Below are positions 19,011 to 27,778 of a DNA stretch of 64,000 nt, piece by piece. Every line of letters begins with the position of its first letter. Within the stretch, counting starts at the first letter, position 1. Source of the DNA: Naasia aerilata. Its GTDB lineage: Bacteria; Actinomycetota; Actinomycetes; Actinomycetales; Microbacteriaceae. The translations under genes were made by a program, and so were the position numbers. A model generated the notes under the pieces. It searched no databases and was not told where the DNA came from. It saw only the letters and a list, made by a program, of their open reading frames with translations. The stretch is from contig NZ_AP027731.1 of NCBI RefSeq assembly GCF_030296595.1, positions 2,232,001 to 2,296,000 of the forward strand, given 5' to 3'.

Positions 19011-19574
19011 TCAGGCCGCCGGGTACGGCGAGGCGCTCTCCACGACGGGCAGGGCGAAGGTGTCCCGGATCAGGGCCGCCGAGGACTCCGGCGCGGAGGT
19101 GTCGGTGTCGATCGTCAGGTCGCTCGGGAGCGGGCTCATCGGTCCCGCAGGGTCGTCTTCTCGGAGCGATCTGAGGGTCCCGAGGTCGGAGAGCTTTCGG
19201 AACTGCTTGCGGTCGGGATTCTCGATGCGACGCTCCTGCTCATCCGCGGAGACGGCGAGCTCGACGAAGAGGACGCGTCCGCCCTCGGCCTCCACGAGCG
19301 CGCGCACGCGGCTCGGGAAGTCGTCGGCGACCGTTCTCTCTGGCGCGAAAGTGAAGATGAGCGAACGCCCGGCCTTGGCGGCCGCGTCGAACGTCGACAT
19401 CCAGAACTCCTCCCGGAGGCGGACGAACTCGGCACTGCCGAACGGGAAGAGGGGAAGCAGAGCGTCCACGATCAGGTGGTTGTGGAACACGGGCAGATTC
19501 GTGATTGCGGACAGCGCGCGGGCCGTCGTGAGCTTCCCGGATGCTGCGGCTCCGTAGAGGAAGACCAGGTCCAT
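19011..19574 (-). CDS. P-loop kinase-like ATPase
   Basis: The 187-residue protein starts MDLVFLYGAAASGKLTTARAL, a Walker A motif of shikimate/chloramphenicol-kinase-like P-loop proteins. Later it has FHNHLIVDALLPLFPFGS and VLFVELAVSADEQERRI. Similar stand-alone P-loop kinases phosphorylate small molecules, but the substrate here is unknown. It is convergent with the DUF402 gene. Confidence 0.8.
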   Translation of the reverse strand: MDLVFLYGAAASGKLTTARALSAITNLPVFHNHLIVDALLPLFPFGSAEFVRLREEFWMSTFDAAAKAGRSLIFTFAPERTVADDFPSRVRALVEAEGGRVLFVELAVSADEQERRIENPDRKQFRKLSDLGTLRSLREDDPAGPMSPLPSDLTIDTDTSAPESSAALIRDTFALPVVESASPYPAA

Positions 19575-19643
19575 GGCGCTCCAACGTAGTGCCCCGTGCG
19601 GCGCCGCCTTCCTCGGCCGTGGTCTCGTGGTGGTCGCTGCTGA

Positions 19644-20255
19644 CTACTCGGCGCCGCGTCGGCGGTAGCGGACGTGGGTGCTCAGCGGCGAGTGGAGCAC
19701 CTCGACGGGCTCGAAGTCGAAGCTGTCCACGCCATCGAACAGGCGCTCACCGCTGCCGAGCAGCACGGGCGCGATATCGAGCGTGAGCTCGTCGATCACC
19801 CCGGCGGCAAGGGCTTGCCGGACGGTCGACGCACCGCCGGCGATGTCGACGCCCCGGCCGGCGGCGACGTCCACCGCCTGGGCGTATGCGGCGTCGAAGC
19901 CCTCGGTGACGAAGTGGAAGGTGGTCCCACCCTCCATCTCGATCGGGTCGTGAGCGTAGTGGGCGAGCACGAACACCGGCGCGTGGTACGGCGGCTCCGC
20001 TCCCCACCAGCCGTTCCAATCGCCGCTCCACTCGCCACGGATGGGCCCGTACATGTTACGGCCCATGACATACGCGCCGCGCGGCCGCATGAGCCAGTCG
20101 GTCGCGGTCGCATCAGCATCGGTCGCCCGCGGATCGCCGATGTGCCATCCGTGCAGCTCGATGCCCCGCTTGCCGAGCCCGTTCTCGAGGCTCTGCTCGG
20201 GTCCGGCGACGAAGCCGTCGAGCGAGATGGACATGTGGCAGGTGGTGTCGGACAT
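19644..20255 (-). CDS. DHFR-like RibD C-terminal domain protein
   Basis: The 203-residue protein has the RibD_C fold: MSISLDGFVAGPEQSLENGL, YVMGRNMYGPIRGEWSGDWNGWWG, MEGGTTFHFVTEGFD, IAGGASTVRQALAAGVIDEL. It is a close paralog of the protein at 27779-28387 (shared GRNM-GP-RGEW and MEGGTT-HF). The reaction is unknown; NADPH-dependent reduction is inferred from the fold. It is divergent from the VOC gene. Confidence 0.87.
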   Translation of the reverse strand: MSDTTCHMSISLDGFVAGPEQSLENGLGKRGIELHGWHIGDPRATDADATATDWLMRPRGAYVMGRNMYGPIRGEWSGDWNGWWGAEPPYHAPVFVLAHYAHDPIEMEGGTTFHFVTEGFDAAYAQAVDVAAGRGVDIAGGASTVRQALAAGVIDELTLDIAPVLLGSGERLFDGVDSFDFEPVEVLHSPLSTHVRYRRRGAE

Positions 20256-20419
20256 CAGTGCGTCTCCTCCGGAACGATTCCCTCGCCCATCCTGTCCCAG
20301 GGCGGCGGCCCAGGTCTCGCGCAGCCGCTCGCGGGTCGGTCCGGCCCAGGTGTCGATCTCGGGTGCGCCCGTTCGTCTAGAGGGTGAACACCCCTCATCG
20401 AACCGACACGGAGGACCCC

Positions 20420-20797
20420 ATGGACAGCAAGCACATCACCGGCGTTCGCACCGTCAGCATCCCGGTCGACAACCAGGACGACGCCCTGCGCTTCTACACG
20501 AGCCTCGGCTTCTCGGTGCTGCGGGACGGGCCCACTCCCACCGGCCGATGGATCGAGCTCGCGCCCGGTTCGGCGAACGTTCTCCTGACTCTGCAACCGG
20601 CCGCCGAGGGCATCGTGCGGGGCGCGATCGGGATCCGCTTCACCTCGGACGACGTCGAGGCGGCCCACGCGGCGATGGCGGCAGAGGGCATCGACGTCGA
20701 CGACATCCTGCTCTGGCCGGGCGTGCCCCCGATGTTCGCGTTCCGCGACCCGGACGGCAACGCGTTCTCAATCACCGGCACGACCGTCAGCGGCTGA
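20420..20797 (+). CDS. VOC-fold (glyoxalase/bleomycin-resistance) protein
   Basis: The 125-residue protein has two beta-alpha-beta-beta-beta units: VRTVSIPVDNQDDALRFYTSLGFSVLRDGP and GIRFTSDDVEAAHAAMAAEGIDV, ending FAFRDPDGNAFSITG. Such proteins are metal-dependent lyases/dioxygenases or antibiotic binders; the specific role is unknown. The ATG at 20420 follows GGAGGA. Confidence 0.87.
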   Translation: MDSKHITGVRTVSIPVDNQDDALRFYTSLGFSVLRDGPTPTGRWIELAPGSANVLLTLQPAAEGIVRGAIGIRFTSDDVEAAHAAMAAEGIDVDDILLWPGVPPMFAFRDPDGNAFSITGTTVSG

Positions 20798-20906
20798 GAC
20801 GGCGCATCGCGCTGGTGCGCCCGTCTCGGCGGGACCGGGGAGGACAATCGAGCGTGCGCCGCGTCTCACGTCGCGGTGGAGCCAGCCGGTCCGAGGGGAC
20901 GATGCG

Positions 20907-22241
20907 ATGTCGGGTGCGGAGGTCGACGACGACTCCGCCGAGCGTCCCCGTGTCCCGTGGGGTCGGACTCGCGCGACGGCACCCCGCGTTCCGATCTCGC
21001 TTCCCGGCACCCCTCGAGCGTTCCCGCTGCTCTGGGCCGGCACCGGGGCGGCGAATCTCGCCGACGGCATCGCCCTCTCGATCGGGCCGCTGCTCGCGGC
21101 ATCGCTGACCCGGGACCCGGCGCTGGTCGCGGGCCTCGTGGTCGCGCAACGTCTGCCCTGGCTCGTGTTCGTGCTGTTCTCCGGCGTCATCGTGGATCGG
21201 TTCGACCGCCGGATGCTGCTCGTGCTCGGCAACCTGGTGCGCGTGCTCGCTCTGGGCGGTGTCACGGTCGGTTTGCTCGCCGGAGTACGCGAGATCTGGA
21301 TGCTCTACGCCGCCGGGTTCCTGCTCGGCATGGCGGAGACGGTGGTCGACAACGCCTCGCTCGCGATCCTGCCGCAGCTGGCCACGGCCTCCCGCATCCC
21401 TGACGCCAACGGCCGCCTCTTCGCCACGCAGTCGCTTCTCAACGAGCTGGTCGGCCCGCCGATCGGCGCGCTGATCTTCGCACTCTCCGCTACCGCCTCC
21501 TTCGCCTCCGGGAGTGCGGCGTTCCTGCTCGCGGCGGTCGTGTTCTGGATGCTGCCTCGGAGCGCGCGGAGCCCTGAGCCCGACAGGACGCCGGTACTGG
21601 AAGCCCTCGCGAACGGGGTTCGGGAGTTCGGCCGCATCCCGCTGCTCCTGCTCCTGTCGTGCACCGCTGCGGCCATGAACTTCTTCAGCGCCGCGTCCGG
21701 TTCAGTGCTCGTGCTGCTCGCTCAGGATCGGCTCGGACTCGAGCCCGCGGGATTCGGGTTGCTCATCGCCACGGGTGCGGTCGGCGGCGTGCTCGGGGGC
21801 CTTCTCGGTCCGGCGCTGCTGCGGCGGCTCAGCAACGGGCTGGTCATCGGCATCGGCACCGCGGTCGGAGGACTCGCCTACATGCTCATGGCCCTCACCA
21901 CGTCAGCCTGGATCGCCGGGGCCGGCCTCGTCGTCGCCGGTTTCATCTTCACCGTCGAGAACGTCCTCGTGATCAGCCTGCGGCAGACGCTCGTCCCGAC
22001 CGCCCTGCTCGGAAGAGTGACGAGCGTGTACCGCCTCATCGCTGTAGGGGTGATGCCACTCGGCGCCCTCGCAGGCGGGTTCATCGCTCGCAGTCTGGGG
22101 CTGGCCGCACCGTTCTGGATCGCCGGGGCCGCGATGGTGCTGCTGGGCGTGGTCGTGGGACCGGTGCTCGTCCGCTGGTCCCGGGTATCCGGACGCCCGG
22201 GTGCGGAACGCGACGGCGGCGAGGGGCGTGGATCGTCCTGA
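20907..22241 (+). CDS. MFS exporter (MFS_3/EntS-like)
   Basis: The 444-residue protein has about twelve hydrophobic helices after a ~40-residue cytoplasmic start. LPWLVFVLFSGVIVDRFDRRMLLVLGN carries the MFS loop 2-3 motif (VDRFDRR). Its pattern resembles the EntS/tetracycline-like exporter group. The transported compound is unknown; no operon partner is visible. Confidence 0.87.
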   Translation: MSGAEVDDDSAERPRVPWGRTRATAPRVPISLPGTPRAFPLLWAGTGAANLADGIALSIGPLLAASLTRDPALVAGLVVAQRLPWLVFVLFSGVIVDRFDRRMLLVLGNLVRVLALGGVTVGLLAGVREIWMLYAAGFLLGMAETVVDNASLAILPQLATASRIPDANGRLFATQSLLNELVGPPIGALIFALSATASFASGSAAFLLAAVVFWMLPRSARSPEPDRTPVLEALANGVREFGRIPLLLLLSCTAAAMNFFSAASGSVLVLLAQDRLGLEPAGFGLLIATGAVGGVLGGLLGPALLRRLSNGLVIGIGTAVGGLAYMLMALTTSAWIAGAGLVVAGFIFTVENVLVISLRQTLVPTALLGRVTSVYRLIAVGVMPLGALAGGFIARSLGLAAPFWIAGAAMVLLGVVVGPVLVRWSRVSGRPGAERDGGEGRGSS

Positions 22242-22291
22242 GGGCGAGTACATCGGCGCGCCCGTCGCCGTTCACGCGCTCGGGTCGTCCG

Positions 22292-22630
22292 TCAGATCAG
22301 CGTGACAATGAACCTCTCGGTTTTCCACTCGAACAGCTCGTGGGTGTCGAGCCTCTCCAGGCGCCCGTCGTCCTGGGAATCCCAGCCGTTCATCGCGTCT
22401 CCGGAGGGGATGCGCGCGATCGGGATCGGCGATCCTTCTTTATCTACGGCCTCGATGTCCTCGACCCTTCCTTCCACCGTGGCGAGCTCGAGTCCCTCGA
22501 GATCGTGGTGCGTCTCGTAGAGCTGGCCGTCCTGAGTGCGTATGCAGGTCCATCGCACGGTGCTGCCGCGCACTATCTCAGAGCCGCAGCAGGATTGCTC
22601 CCAACCGCCGACCTCCACACGTTGTGCCAT
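22292..22630 (-). CDS. Hypothetical protein
   Basis: The 112-residue soluble protein is rich in charged residues (EQSCCGSEIVRGSTVRWTCIR, LEGLELATVEGRVEDIEAVDKEG). A CC pair near residue 15 and a Cys at residue ~29 are notable. I recognise no family. Codon use fits a real gene, and no other gene overlaps. Confidence 0.65.
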   Translation of the reverse strand: MAQRVEVGGWEQSCCGSEIVRGSTVRWTCIRTQDGQLYETHHDLEGLELATVEGRVEDIEAVDKEGSPIPIARIPSGDAMNGWDSQDDGRLERLDTHELFEWKTERFIVTLI

Positions 22631-22735
22631 GCCGAGACCATAGCCGCCCCTGGGCGCGCAGCGTCCTGGCCACTTCCGCCCAGGCTTTCGGCCGCTTGCG
22701 GCAGCAAGGTTGTGCGCGCCGCTGCTCTTGGAGAG

Positions 22736-23209
22736 CTACCGCAATGCGCGAAGGTAGCGCCTCCGGACGATCAACTGAGCTATCCGCAGGAGCGGGAAGA
22801 GGGCCCGCCAGGGCTGTTCCGCCGCGGCTCTCGTCAGCGATCGCACCGTGAGCACCACGTCGCCGTTGTCCCGGTGCAAGATGAAGGCCTCTTCGCCGCT
22901 CACCGGGTGCCCCGGCAAGGTCCGGTAGGCGAACCCGACTCGATCGGCCCGATTCACGACTGCCGTCACTTCCACGGGCTCGCGAACGCTGAGCCATCCG
23001 AGCTTGACGGTGATCGTCGGTCGATCGCCGACCGAGACCGCGGATGCCGGGTCGACGGCGAAACCGCTGGCGGTCTTCACGCCCCAGCTCAGGACCCTCT
23101 GCGCTGCTCGAGCCCACACATCCTCGCCATGCCCGACGACCGCGGAGATCTCCGAGCGGCGGTACTGAGGCTCCGAGGAGGGCCAGTCCACAAGGCCCGG
23201 ATCAGTCAC
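22736..23209 (-). CDS. DUF1990 family protein
   Basis: The 157-residue protein matches the DUF1990 pattern: YRRSEISAVVGHGEDVWARAAQRVLSW, REPVEVTAVVNRADRVGFAYRTLPGHPVSGEEAFILHRDN, DVVLTVRSLTRAA. The family is structurally related to START/SRPBCC-type proteins and its function is unknown. The likely start is GTG at 23209, just after the stop of the small membrane protein upstream. Confidence 0.8.
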   Translation of the reverse strand: MTDPGLVDWPSSEPQYRRSEISAVVGHGEDVWARAAQRVLSWGVKTASGFAVDPASAVSVGDRPTITVKLGWLSVREPVEVTAVVNRADRVGFAYRTLPGHPVSGEEAFILHRDNGDVVLTVRSLTRAAAEQPWRALFPLLRIAQLIVRRRYLRALR

Positions 23210-23232
23210 TGACCAACTATGACGTAGCCGAG

Positions 23233-23439
23233 CTATGGAATCTTCCGTTGGCTCTTCAAGGCGCGCACGAAACCAATCGTTCCGACCACAAGCATCGCCA
23301 GACCCAGCAACAATAGAACGGACCGAAGCGCGGTGATGCCCCCATAAGCGAGCAGGTTCGTGGTGATGACGAGGGCACCGATCAGAATCTGCAACGCATA
23401 AACCCATGCTGGCGTGGGCCGTCTCTCAGCCGATGGCAT
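23233..23439 (-). CDS. Small two-helix membrane protein
   Basis: The 68-residue protein has two hydrophobic helices (YALQILIGALVITTNLLAYGG and VLLLLGLAMLVVGTIGFV) and a basic tail. It lies directly before the DUF1990 gene on the same strand. The surrounding DNA is visibly poorer in GC than the rest of the window. The function is unknown. Confidence 0.65.
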   Translation of the reverse strand: MPSAERRPTPAWVYALQILIGALVITTNLLAYGGITALRSVLLLLGLAMLVVGTIGFVRALKSQRKIP

Positions 23440-23549
23440 GGAAGCAGTTTATGCCGGGGCAACTCACTTCCCACCACGCCTTCTTTCCCTGTCGGAGGAA
23501 ACGCGCAGAGCCAGGAAAGGCGTCCGCAGACTCTGCCACGATTGTCGCC

Positions 23550-23804
23550 ATGGCAGACGACGGTGCGATCAAGAAGCCAGCCTGGGTGATTTCGCGAAGC
23601 ACGACGGTGAATGCGGTATTCGGCGTGCTGTGGCTACTACTGGTGTTCCTCAATCTGCCCGGACTGCTGGAAGGGCCCCGCCCCGGTGGCTCCGCCCTTT
23701 CCTACGGCATTCTCTGGGTTGTTCTGGGTTTCCATGTCGCTGGCGTGGCCTGGGCAGTTGTGTCACTCGTGTGGACCCGCCGCCACATTCAACCCGATCG
23801 GTGA
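23550..23804 (+). CDS. Small two-helix membrane protein
   Basis: The 84-residue protein (MADDGAIKKPAWVISRSTTV, then two hydrophobic helices) starts at an ATG in lower-GC DNA. A similar small membrane protein (KKPWWVFTTNPYV..., at 24771-25021 on the other strand) shares the short KKP(A/W)WV motif before its first helix. The function is unknown. Confidence 0.65.
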   Translation: MADDGAIKKPAWVISRSTTVNAVFGVLWLLLVFLNLPGLLEGPRPGGSALSYGILWVVLGFHVAGVAWAVVSLVWTRRHIQPDR

Positions 23805-23914
23805 CGGTACGGGCCACAAGACGGCGAACAGCCGAAGCGCTTCCGCCTCGATGGCCATGGAACGCCGCGATGCCATCGCCGCCGCGTCCGGCTCTGGGCC
23901 GAGTGGTCAGGGCG

Positions 23915-24493
23915 TCAGGCCGGGGCCACAACCTTCCGCATGACGGTCTTGTTCTTTCCGATGCGGCGCTCGAACGTGAAGCCGGCCTCCTCGAACATCC
24001 CCGGTGTGACATTGTGAAGGAACGACGACGAGACCCGCTTCCCCGGCTCGACGATGTTGGGAAAGGACACCACTTCACCACCGCCCGCCCGGGCGATGAG
24101 CTCCAGGGCACCCAACAGAGCCTCCAGCGCGACGCCCTTCCGCCGGTGGTCGCGGTCGACGAAGAAGCAGGTGATCCGCCACGGCGCGGGGTTCCGCTCG
24201 CCGGCGTCGTACTCCTTGCGGTGATAGATGTTGGGCAGCTCGACGGGGCTCCCGTACTGGCACCAGGCGATCGCCTGATCGCCTTCGAAGACGAGTGCCG
24301 CATGCGCGGCGCCTTCCTCGACGAGCCGTCGCTTGAAGGTGGCACGGTCGTAGTCGTCCTTGACGGTAGACGCGGTGCTCGAGTGGAAGTAGCTGCAGTA
24401 GCAGCCACCCCAGACCCCGTTGTGCTTCTCCGCGAGCGCGAGCCAAGCGGGATAGGTGTCCAGGGTGAGCGGCCTGATCACGTGCTTGGTCAT
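23915..24493 (-). CDS. GNAT-family N-acetyltransferase
   Basis: The 192-residue protein has an acetyl-CoA binding region WRITCFFVDRDHRRKGVALEALLGALELI, with the RxxGxA-type pyrophosphate loop (HRRKGVA), and a conserved start GVWGGCYCSYFH. The substrate is unknown; the WGGCYC group of GNAT proteins is widespread but poorly studied. The start is ATG at 24493. Confidence 0.82.
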   Translation of the reverse strand: MTKHVIRPLTLDTYPAWLALAEKHNGVWGGCYCSYFHSSTASTVKDDYDRATFKRRLVEEGAAHAALVFEGDQAIAWCQYGSPVELPNIYHRKEYDAGERNPAPWRITCFFVDRDHRRKGVALEALLGALELIARAGGGEVVSFPNIVEPGKRVSSSFLHNVTPGMFEEAGFTFERRIGKNKTVMRKVVAPA

Positions 24494-24770
24494 GCGCCAT
24501 TCTTGCGCCTCGACGGGGCACAGTCCCAGCCCCACTCACGGCGTGACTTCTTCAAAGGTTCGGAGCTGGACCGGTCTCGGCAGCTCGAGCGTCGAGGCGC
24601 GGCCGCCAGCGGCACCTGATGCGCGACCGCTGAGGTCGCCATCCGGATCCAGTGGTGCATTGAGGTCTAGAACTGCCGTCTGCCCGACCCGACGGGGCCA
24701 GGCCGGGACGGCACGAAGGAGCTGACTTGCGAGAAATGCTTCCGATCAGAAGGACTGCATCGCCGAGACG

Positions 24771-25021
24771 TCAGCGCGGCGTATTCCTGCGAACCCAGAG
24801 CAGGCTCGCCGTGAGAAGGATGATCCAAAGGACGTCGATGAAGATGGAACCCAACACGTGGGTTGGGGGAGCTTCCCTGCCTGCAGGTCCTCGCGGATTG
24901 AGGGAACGAAAAGCAGCAGGCACACGCCAAAGGCTGCGGTGCCCCCAATGCTCACGTAAGGATTCGTCGTGAACACCCACCAGGGCTTCTTAGGCGGAGC
25001 GATAGGACGCTTGTCGTGCAC
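24771..25021 (-). CDS. Small two-helix membrane protein (frame break near 24867)
   Basis: The first part reads VHDKRPIAPPKKPWWVFTTN, then a hydrophobic helix. One extra base in the G run at 24865-24869 (plus strand) joins LQAGKLP to PTHVLGSIFIDVLWIILLTASLLWVRRNTPR, which supplies a second helix. The intact protein would have ~84 residues. The GTG start at 25021 is tentative. It resembles the small protein at 23550. Confidence 0.55.
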
Positions 25022-25079
25022 GAAGCCAATCGTGGCACCTGCGCGCGGCGAACGATGCCTGGCGGAGCGAGAATGACGC

Positions 25080-25634
25080 GTGCCTTCTCCTCGCAGCGCC
25101 ATCGTCATACCCGGCCGGAACATGGGACCCTACGTCCCGCAACTGCTCTTTCCGACTTTCGCAGCCATTCGCCGCGGGGCTCAGTCCGAGCCGATCGAAT
25201 GGGCCGCCCCCGAGACGATAGAAGGGCTGAGCCCGACACAGGTGGCCGAGTGGGTCGCCGCGCGCGTCGAACCCGCACTCACGTCCGCCGACCCCCGCTC
25301 GACGATTGTGATCGGGAAGTCGTTGGGCTCTTATGCTGCCTTCGCCACTGCGAGGCTCATGATGCCCGCCATCTGGGTGACTCCCTTGCTCACCGAACGG
25401 GTCGTGCTCGAGGCTCTTGAGCAGAGCGCTGCCCCGTTCCTCCTGGTAGGCGGGACAGACGATCCGCTGTGGAACGGAGAGACCGCTCGGTCCCTGACAC
25501 CCCACGTTCTGGAGATTCCTGGAGGCGACCACGGCCTGTTCGTGCCCGGGCCGCTCGCTCTCTCCGCGATGAACATGGCCGAACTCGCGCGGGCGAGCGA
25601 GGGGTTCCTTGACGACGTTGTCTGGCCGCCGTAG
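25080..25634 (+). CDS. Alpha/beta-hydrolase-like protein
   Basis: The 184-residue protein has a nucleophile-elbow motif STIVIGKSLGSYAAF (GxSxG), an Asp in LVGGTDDPLW and a His in PGGDHGLF, in the order of a Ser-Asp-His triad. It is shorter than most alpha/beta hydrolases. The substrate is unknown. The start is GTG at 25080, divergent from the small membrane protein. Confidence 0.7.
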   Translation: MPSPRSAIVIPGRNMGPYVPQLLFPTFAAIRRGAQSEPIEWAAPETIEGLSPTQVAEWVAARVEPALTSADPRSTIVIGKSLGSYAAFATARLMMPAIWVTPLLTERVVLEALEQSAAPFLLVGGTDDPLWNGETARSLTPHVLEIPGGDHGLFVPGPLALSAMNMAELARASEGFLDDVVWPP

Positions 25635-25942
25635 GGAAGCGTCGATGCCAGGTGCTGGAGGCGTCCAGCAGTCAGTGACAGGAACGGTGAAGGCTCACCA
25701 CCACCGGCATAGGTGACCGCCGCGTTCACGGGCGGCCTCCTGAGTACCAGCGGTGATCGGTCCCCGGTGCCGCGTCTCACTCCGGCATCCGCCCGGGGCT
25801 GCCGGTCGTCAGCGGGGGTGTGACCCCAGCCGATGGAGTGGCCGCTCGGCAGGCGTCTTGCACGGGAGACGCAACTGCACGGCAAACTGGCAACGCCGCG
25901 TAGGGCTTGGTTCGAGCTCGCTGCACCCCGGAAGGAGAGCTG
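25635..25942. other. Intergenic stretch without a recognisable gene
   Basis: This ~308-base stretch holds no reading frame with convincing coding character and no strong hairpin that I can see. The ribosome binding site AAGGAGAG for the following DUF72 gene lies at its end. Confidence 0.5.
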
Positions 25943-26650
25943 GTGGGCGTTCGCGTAGGGCTCTGTGGTTGGACGGTCTCGCAGGCCTCTTATGTACGTC
26001 GTTTCCCCGTCGTCGAGGTGCAGCACACCTTCTACGAGCCGCCGTCAGATACCGTCCTGACGCGCTGGCGAAGCCAGGTGCCGGCCAGCTTCGAGTTCAC
26101 GATCAAGGCGTGGCAGATCGTCACCCACGAATCCAACAGCCCCACCTACCGGCGACTGAAGCAGCCTCTGCCGGACAGTGCACGTGGACAAGTCGGAGGG
26201 TTCCGGACCTCGCCTCCGGTCCTCGCGGGATGGCAGCGGACCCTCGAGTGTGCCCGGATCCTGCAAGCCACCGCCGTCCTACTCCAGTGCCCGAAAAGCT
26301 TTCGCCCGACCGCCGACAACGTTGAACGGCTGCGGAACTTCCTGACGCAGGTGGAGCGGCCCGCCGGGCGGCTGCTGTGGGAACCCCGTGGCGACTGGCC
26401 CACGCAACTGCTCACGGAACTCTGCGCCGAGCTGGATCTCGTCCACGTCGTCGATCCCATGCTTAGCGAGACCGTGACGCCCGAACAGACCTATTACCGC
26501 CTGCACGGCACCACCGGCTCGCGGCACGTCCACACCGACGATGAGCTGCGCCGGCTGCGGGACATGGTCGACGGCCGGGAGTCGCCTTACGTCATGTTCA
26601 ACAATCTGCCCCGCGTCGGCGACGCAGAGCGGTTCCTCGCGCTGCTTTGA
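25943..26650 (+). CDS. DUF72 family protein
   Basis: The 235-residue protein starts VGVRVGLCGWTVSQASYVRRF and contains FEFTIKAWQIVTHESNSPTYRR and YYRLHGTTGSRH, hallmarks of DUF72 (TIM-barrel-like). The family's function is not established. The GTG start at 25943 follows AAGGAGAG. A downstream convergent gene encodes a protease-like protein. Confidence 0.85.
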   Translation: MGVRVGLCGWTVSQASYVRRFPVVEVQHTFYEPPSDTVLTRWRSQVPASFEFTIKAWQIVTHESNSPTYRRLKQPLPDSARGQVGGFRTSPPVLAGWQRTLECARILQATAVLLQCPKSFRPTADNVERLRNFLTQVERPAGRLLWEPRGDWPTQLLTELCAELDLVHVVDPMLSETVTPEQTYYRLHGTTGSRHVHTDDELRRLRDMVDGRESPYVMFNNLPRVGDAERFLALL

Positions 26651-26709
26651 TGGAGGCAAGTGCACGACGGCACCGCGCGGAGGAAGCCGGATCCTGGAAA
26701 ACGATGGTG

Positions 26710-27546
26710 CTACTCGGAGGGATGCGGCTTGACGTGCCAGCGATCATTCGGGAAGTCGAATAGCCAGTCTGCCCGCCGCGCCAGGGGCATGCCGATGATG
26801 ACGTTAAGCGGTGACGGAAGCACCGCATTGAGGGCTCCGAGATCGAGGACGACGCCCGCGCTGGGACCGAAGAGCTGGCCGCCGATACGGCACTCGGAAA
26901 CGATGCAGCGCGTCCCCGAGACCTGGTCGCCGACCGAGTCGAAGCCGGACGACTTGCTGCCGCTCGTGACCACGATTCGCGGGTGAGTTCGCGCAAACTC
27001 GCCATCGACCACCGTGAGCGAGGCCCCGCTGTCCCACAGCGCCAATACGGTCGTCGAGCCGAAGTCGACGGCGACTCCAGGTGAACCATTTCCCCGCCGC
27101 ACGAGTTCGAGGTCCTCGTCGCGAGCACCGATCGGGCCGTCGAGCTCGAGCCGGTCGCTGCTGAATCGGAAGAAGCAACGATGCTCTCCGAGGACGTCCA
27201 TACCCAGCAGCGGACGCCTCGGCGGGTCTGAACGGTTGGCACGAACCGAACGCGCTGTCAGTTCGCCCACCTCGAGTTGGTCGACGACGACGATGTGGTC
27301 CCCGGAGACCGTCGCGTTCGCTCCGCGGGCGGCACTCATCCCTGACACCGGGAGCTCTCTGAGGGCGCCCAGATTCGGAACGCTCGACGTTCCTGCCCCG
27401 GTATCAACGACGAACCGAAGAGGCTCACCGTTCGCGAATCCTTCGACGACGAGCACCACCGACTCGGGCTCCAGCTCGTCATCCTGCTCGTAGGAAAGGG
27501 CGACCGTGACCACGACCGCAGTGTCCCATGACCCGACTTCGATCAT
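26710..27546 (-). CDS. Retropepsin-like aspartic protease with two active-site motifs
   Basis: The 278-residue protein has two copies of the aspartyl protease motif in one chain: FVVDTGAGTSSVPNLGAL around residue 40 and LALWDSGASLTVVDGEF around residue 155. Each is followed by a retropepsin-like lobe (RPLLGMDVLGE; PLNVIIGMPLA). A bilobal single-chain aspartic protease would be catalytically complete without dimerisation. No signal peptide is evident. The start (ATG 27546 or GTG 27549) is uncertain. Confidence 0.75.
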   Translation of the reverse strand: MIEVGSWDTAVVVTVALSYEQDDELEPESVVLVVEGFANGEPLRFVVDTGAGTSSVPNLGALRELPVSGMSAARGANATVSGDHIVVVDQLEVGELTARSVRANRSDPPRRPLLGMDVLGEHRCFFRFSSDRLELDGPIGARDEDLELVRRGNGSPGVAVDFGSTTVLALWDSGASLTVVDGEFARTHPRIVVTSGSKSSGFDSVGDQVSGTRCIVSECRIGGQLFGPSAGVVLDLGALNAVLPSPLNVIIGMPLARRADWLFDFPNDRWHVKPHPSE

Positions 27547-27778
27547 CACCCTCCGCGGCGGGGAACCCTGTGCTGGCCGACCGGCCTTCGCGGAGGTTCT
27601 CGTTCGCCTCTCGGCGTCGATTCGGGAGATCGTCCAGTGCTTGGTCCGGCGTAAGAGGCGGTTCCCACAACCTTGTGGGCGGGCCGAGGTGGGCACTTGC
27701 GCCGGCTGTGTGGGGAGGCGAGAGTGTGGGCTCGAGCCTTTGAACGAGGGCAAGCAGCGCAGGTCACGGAGAAGCGCC

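Noticed and set aside
24494-24770. A gene between the acetyltransferase and the small membrane protein
   Set aside because: No frame in this stretch has convincing codon use, start site or homology.
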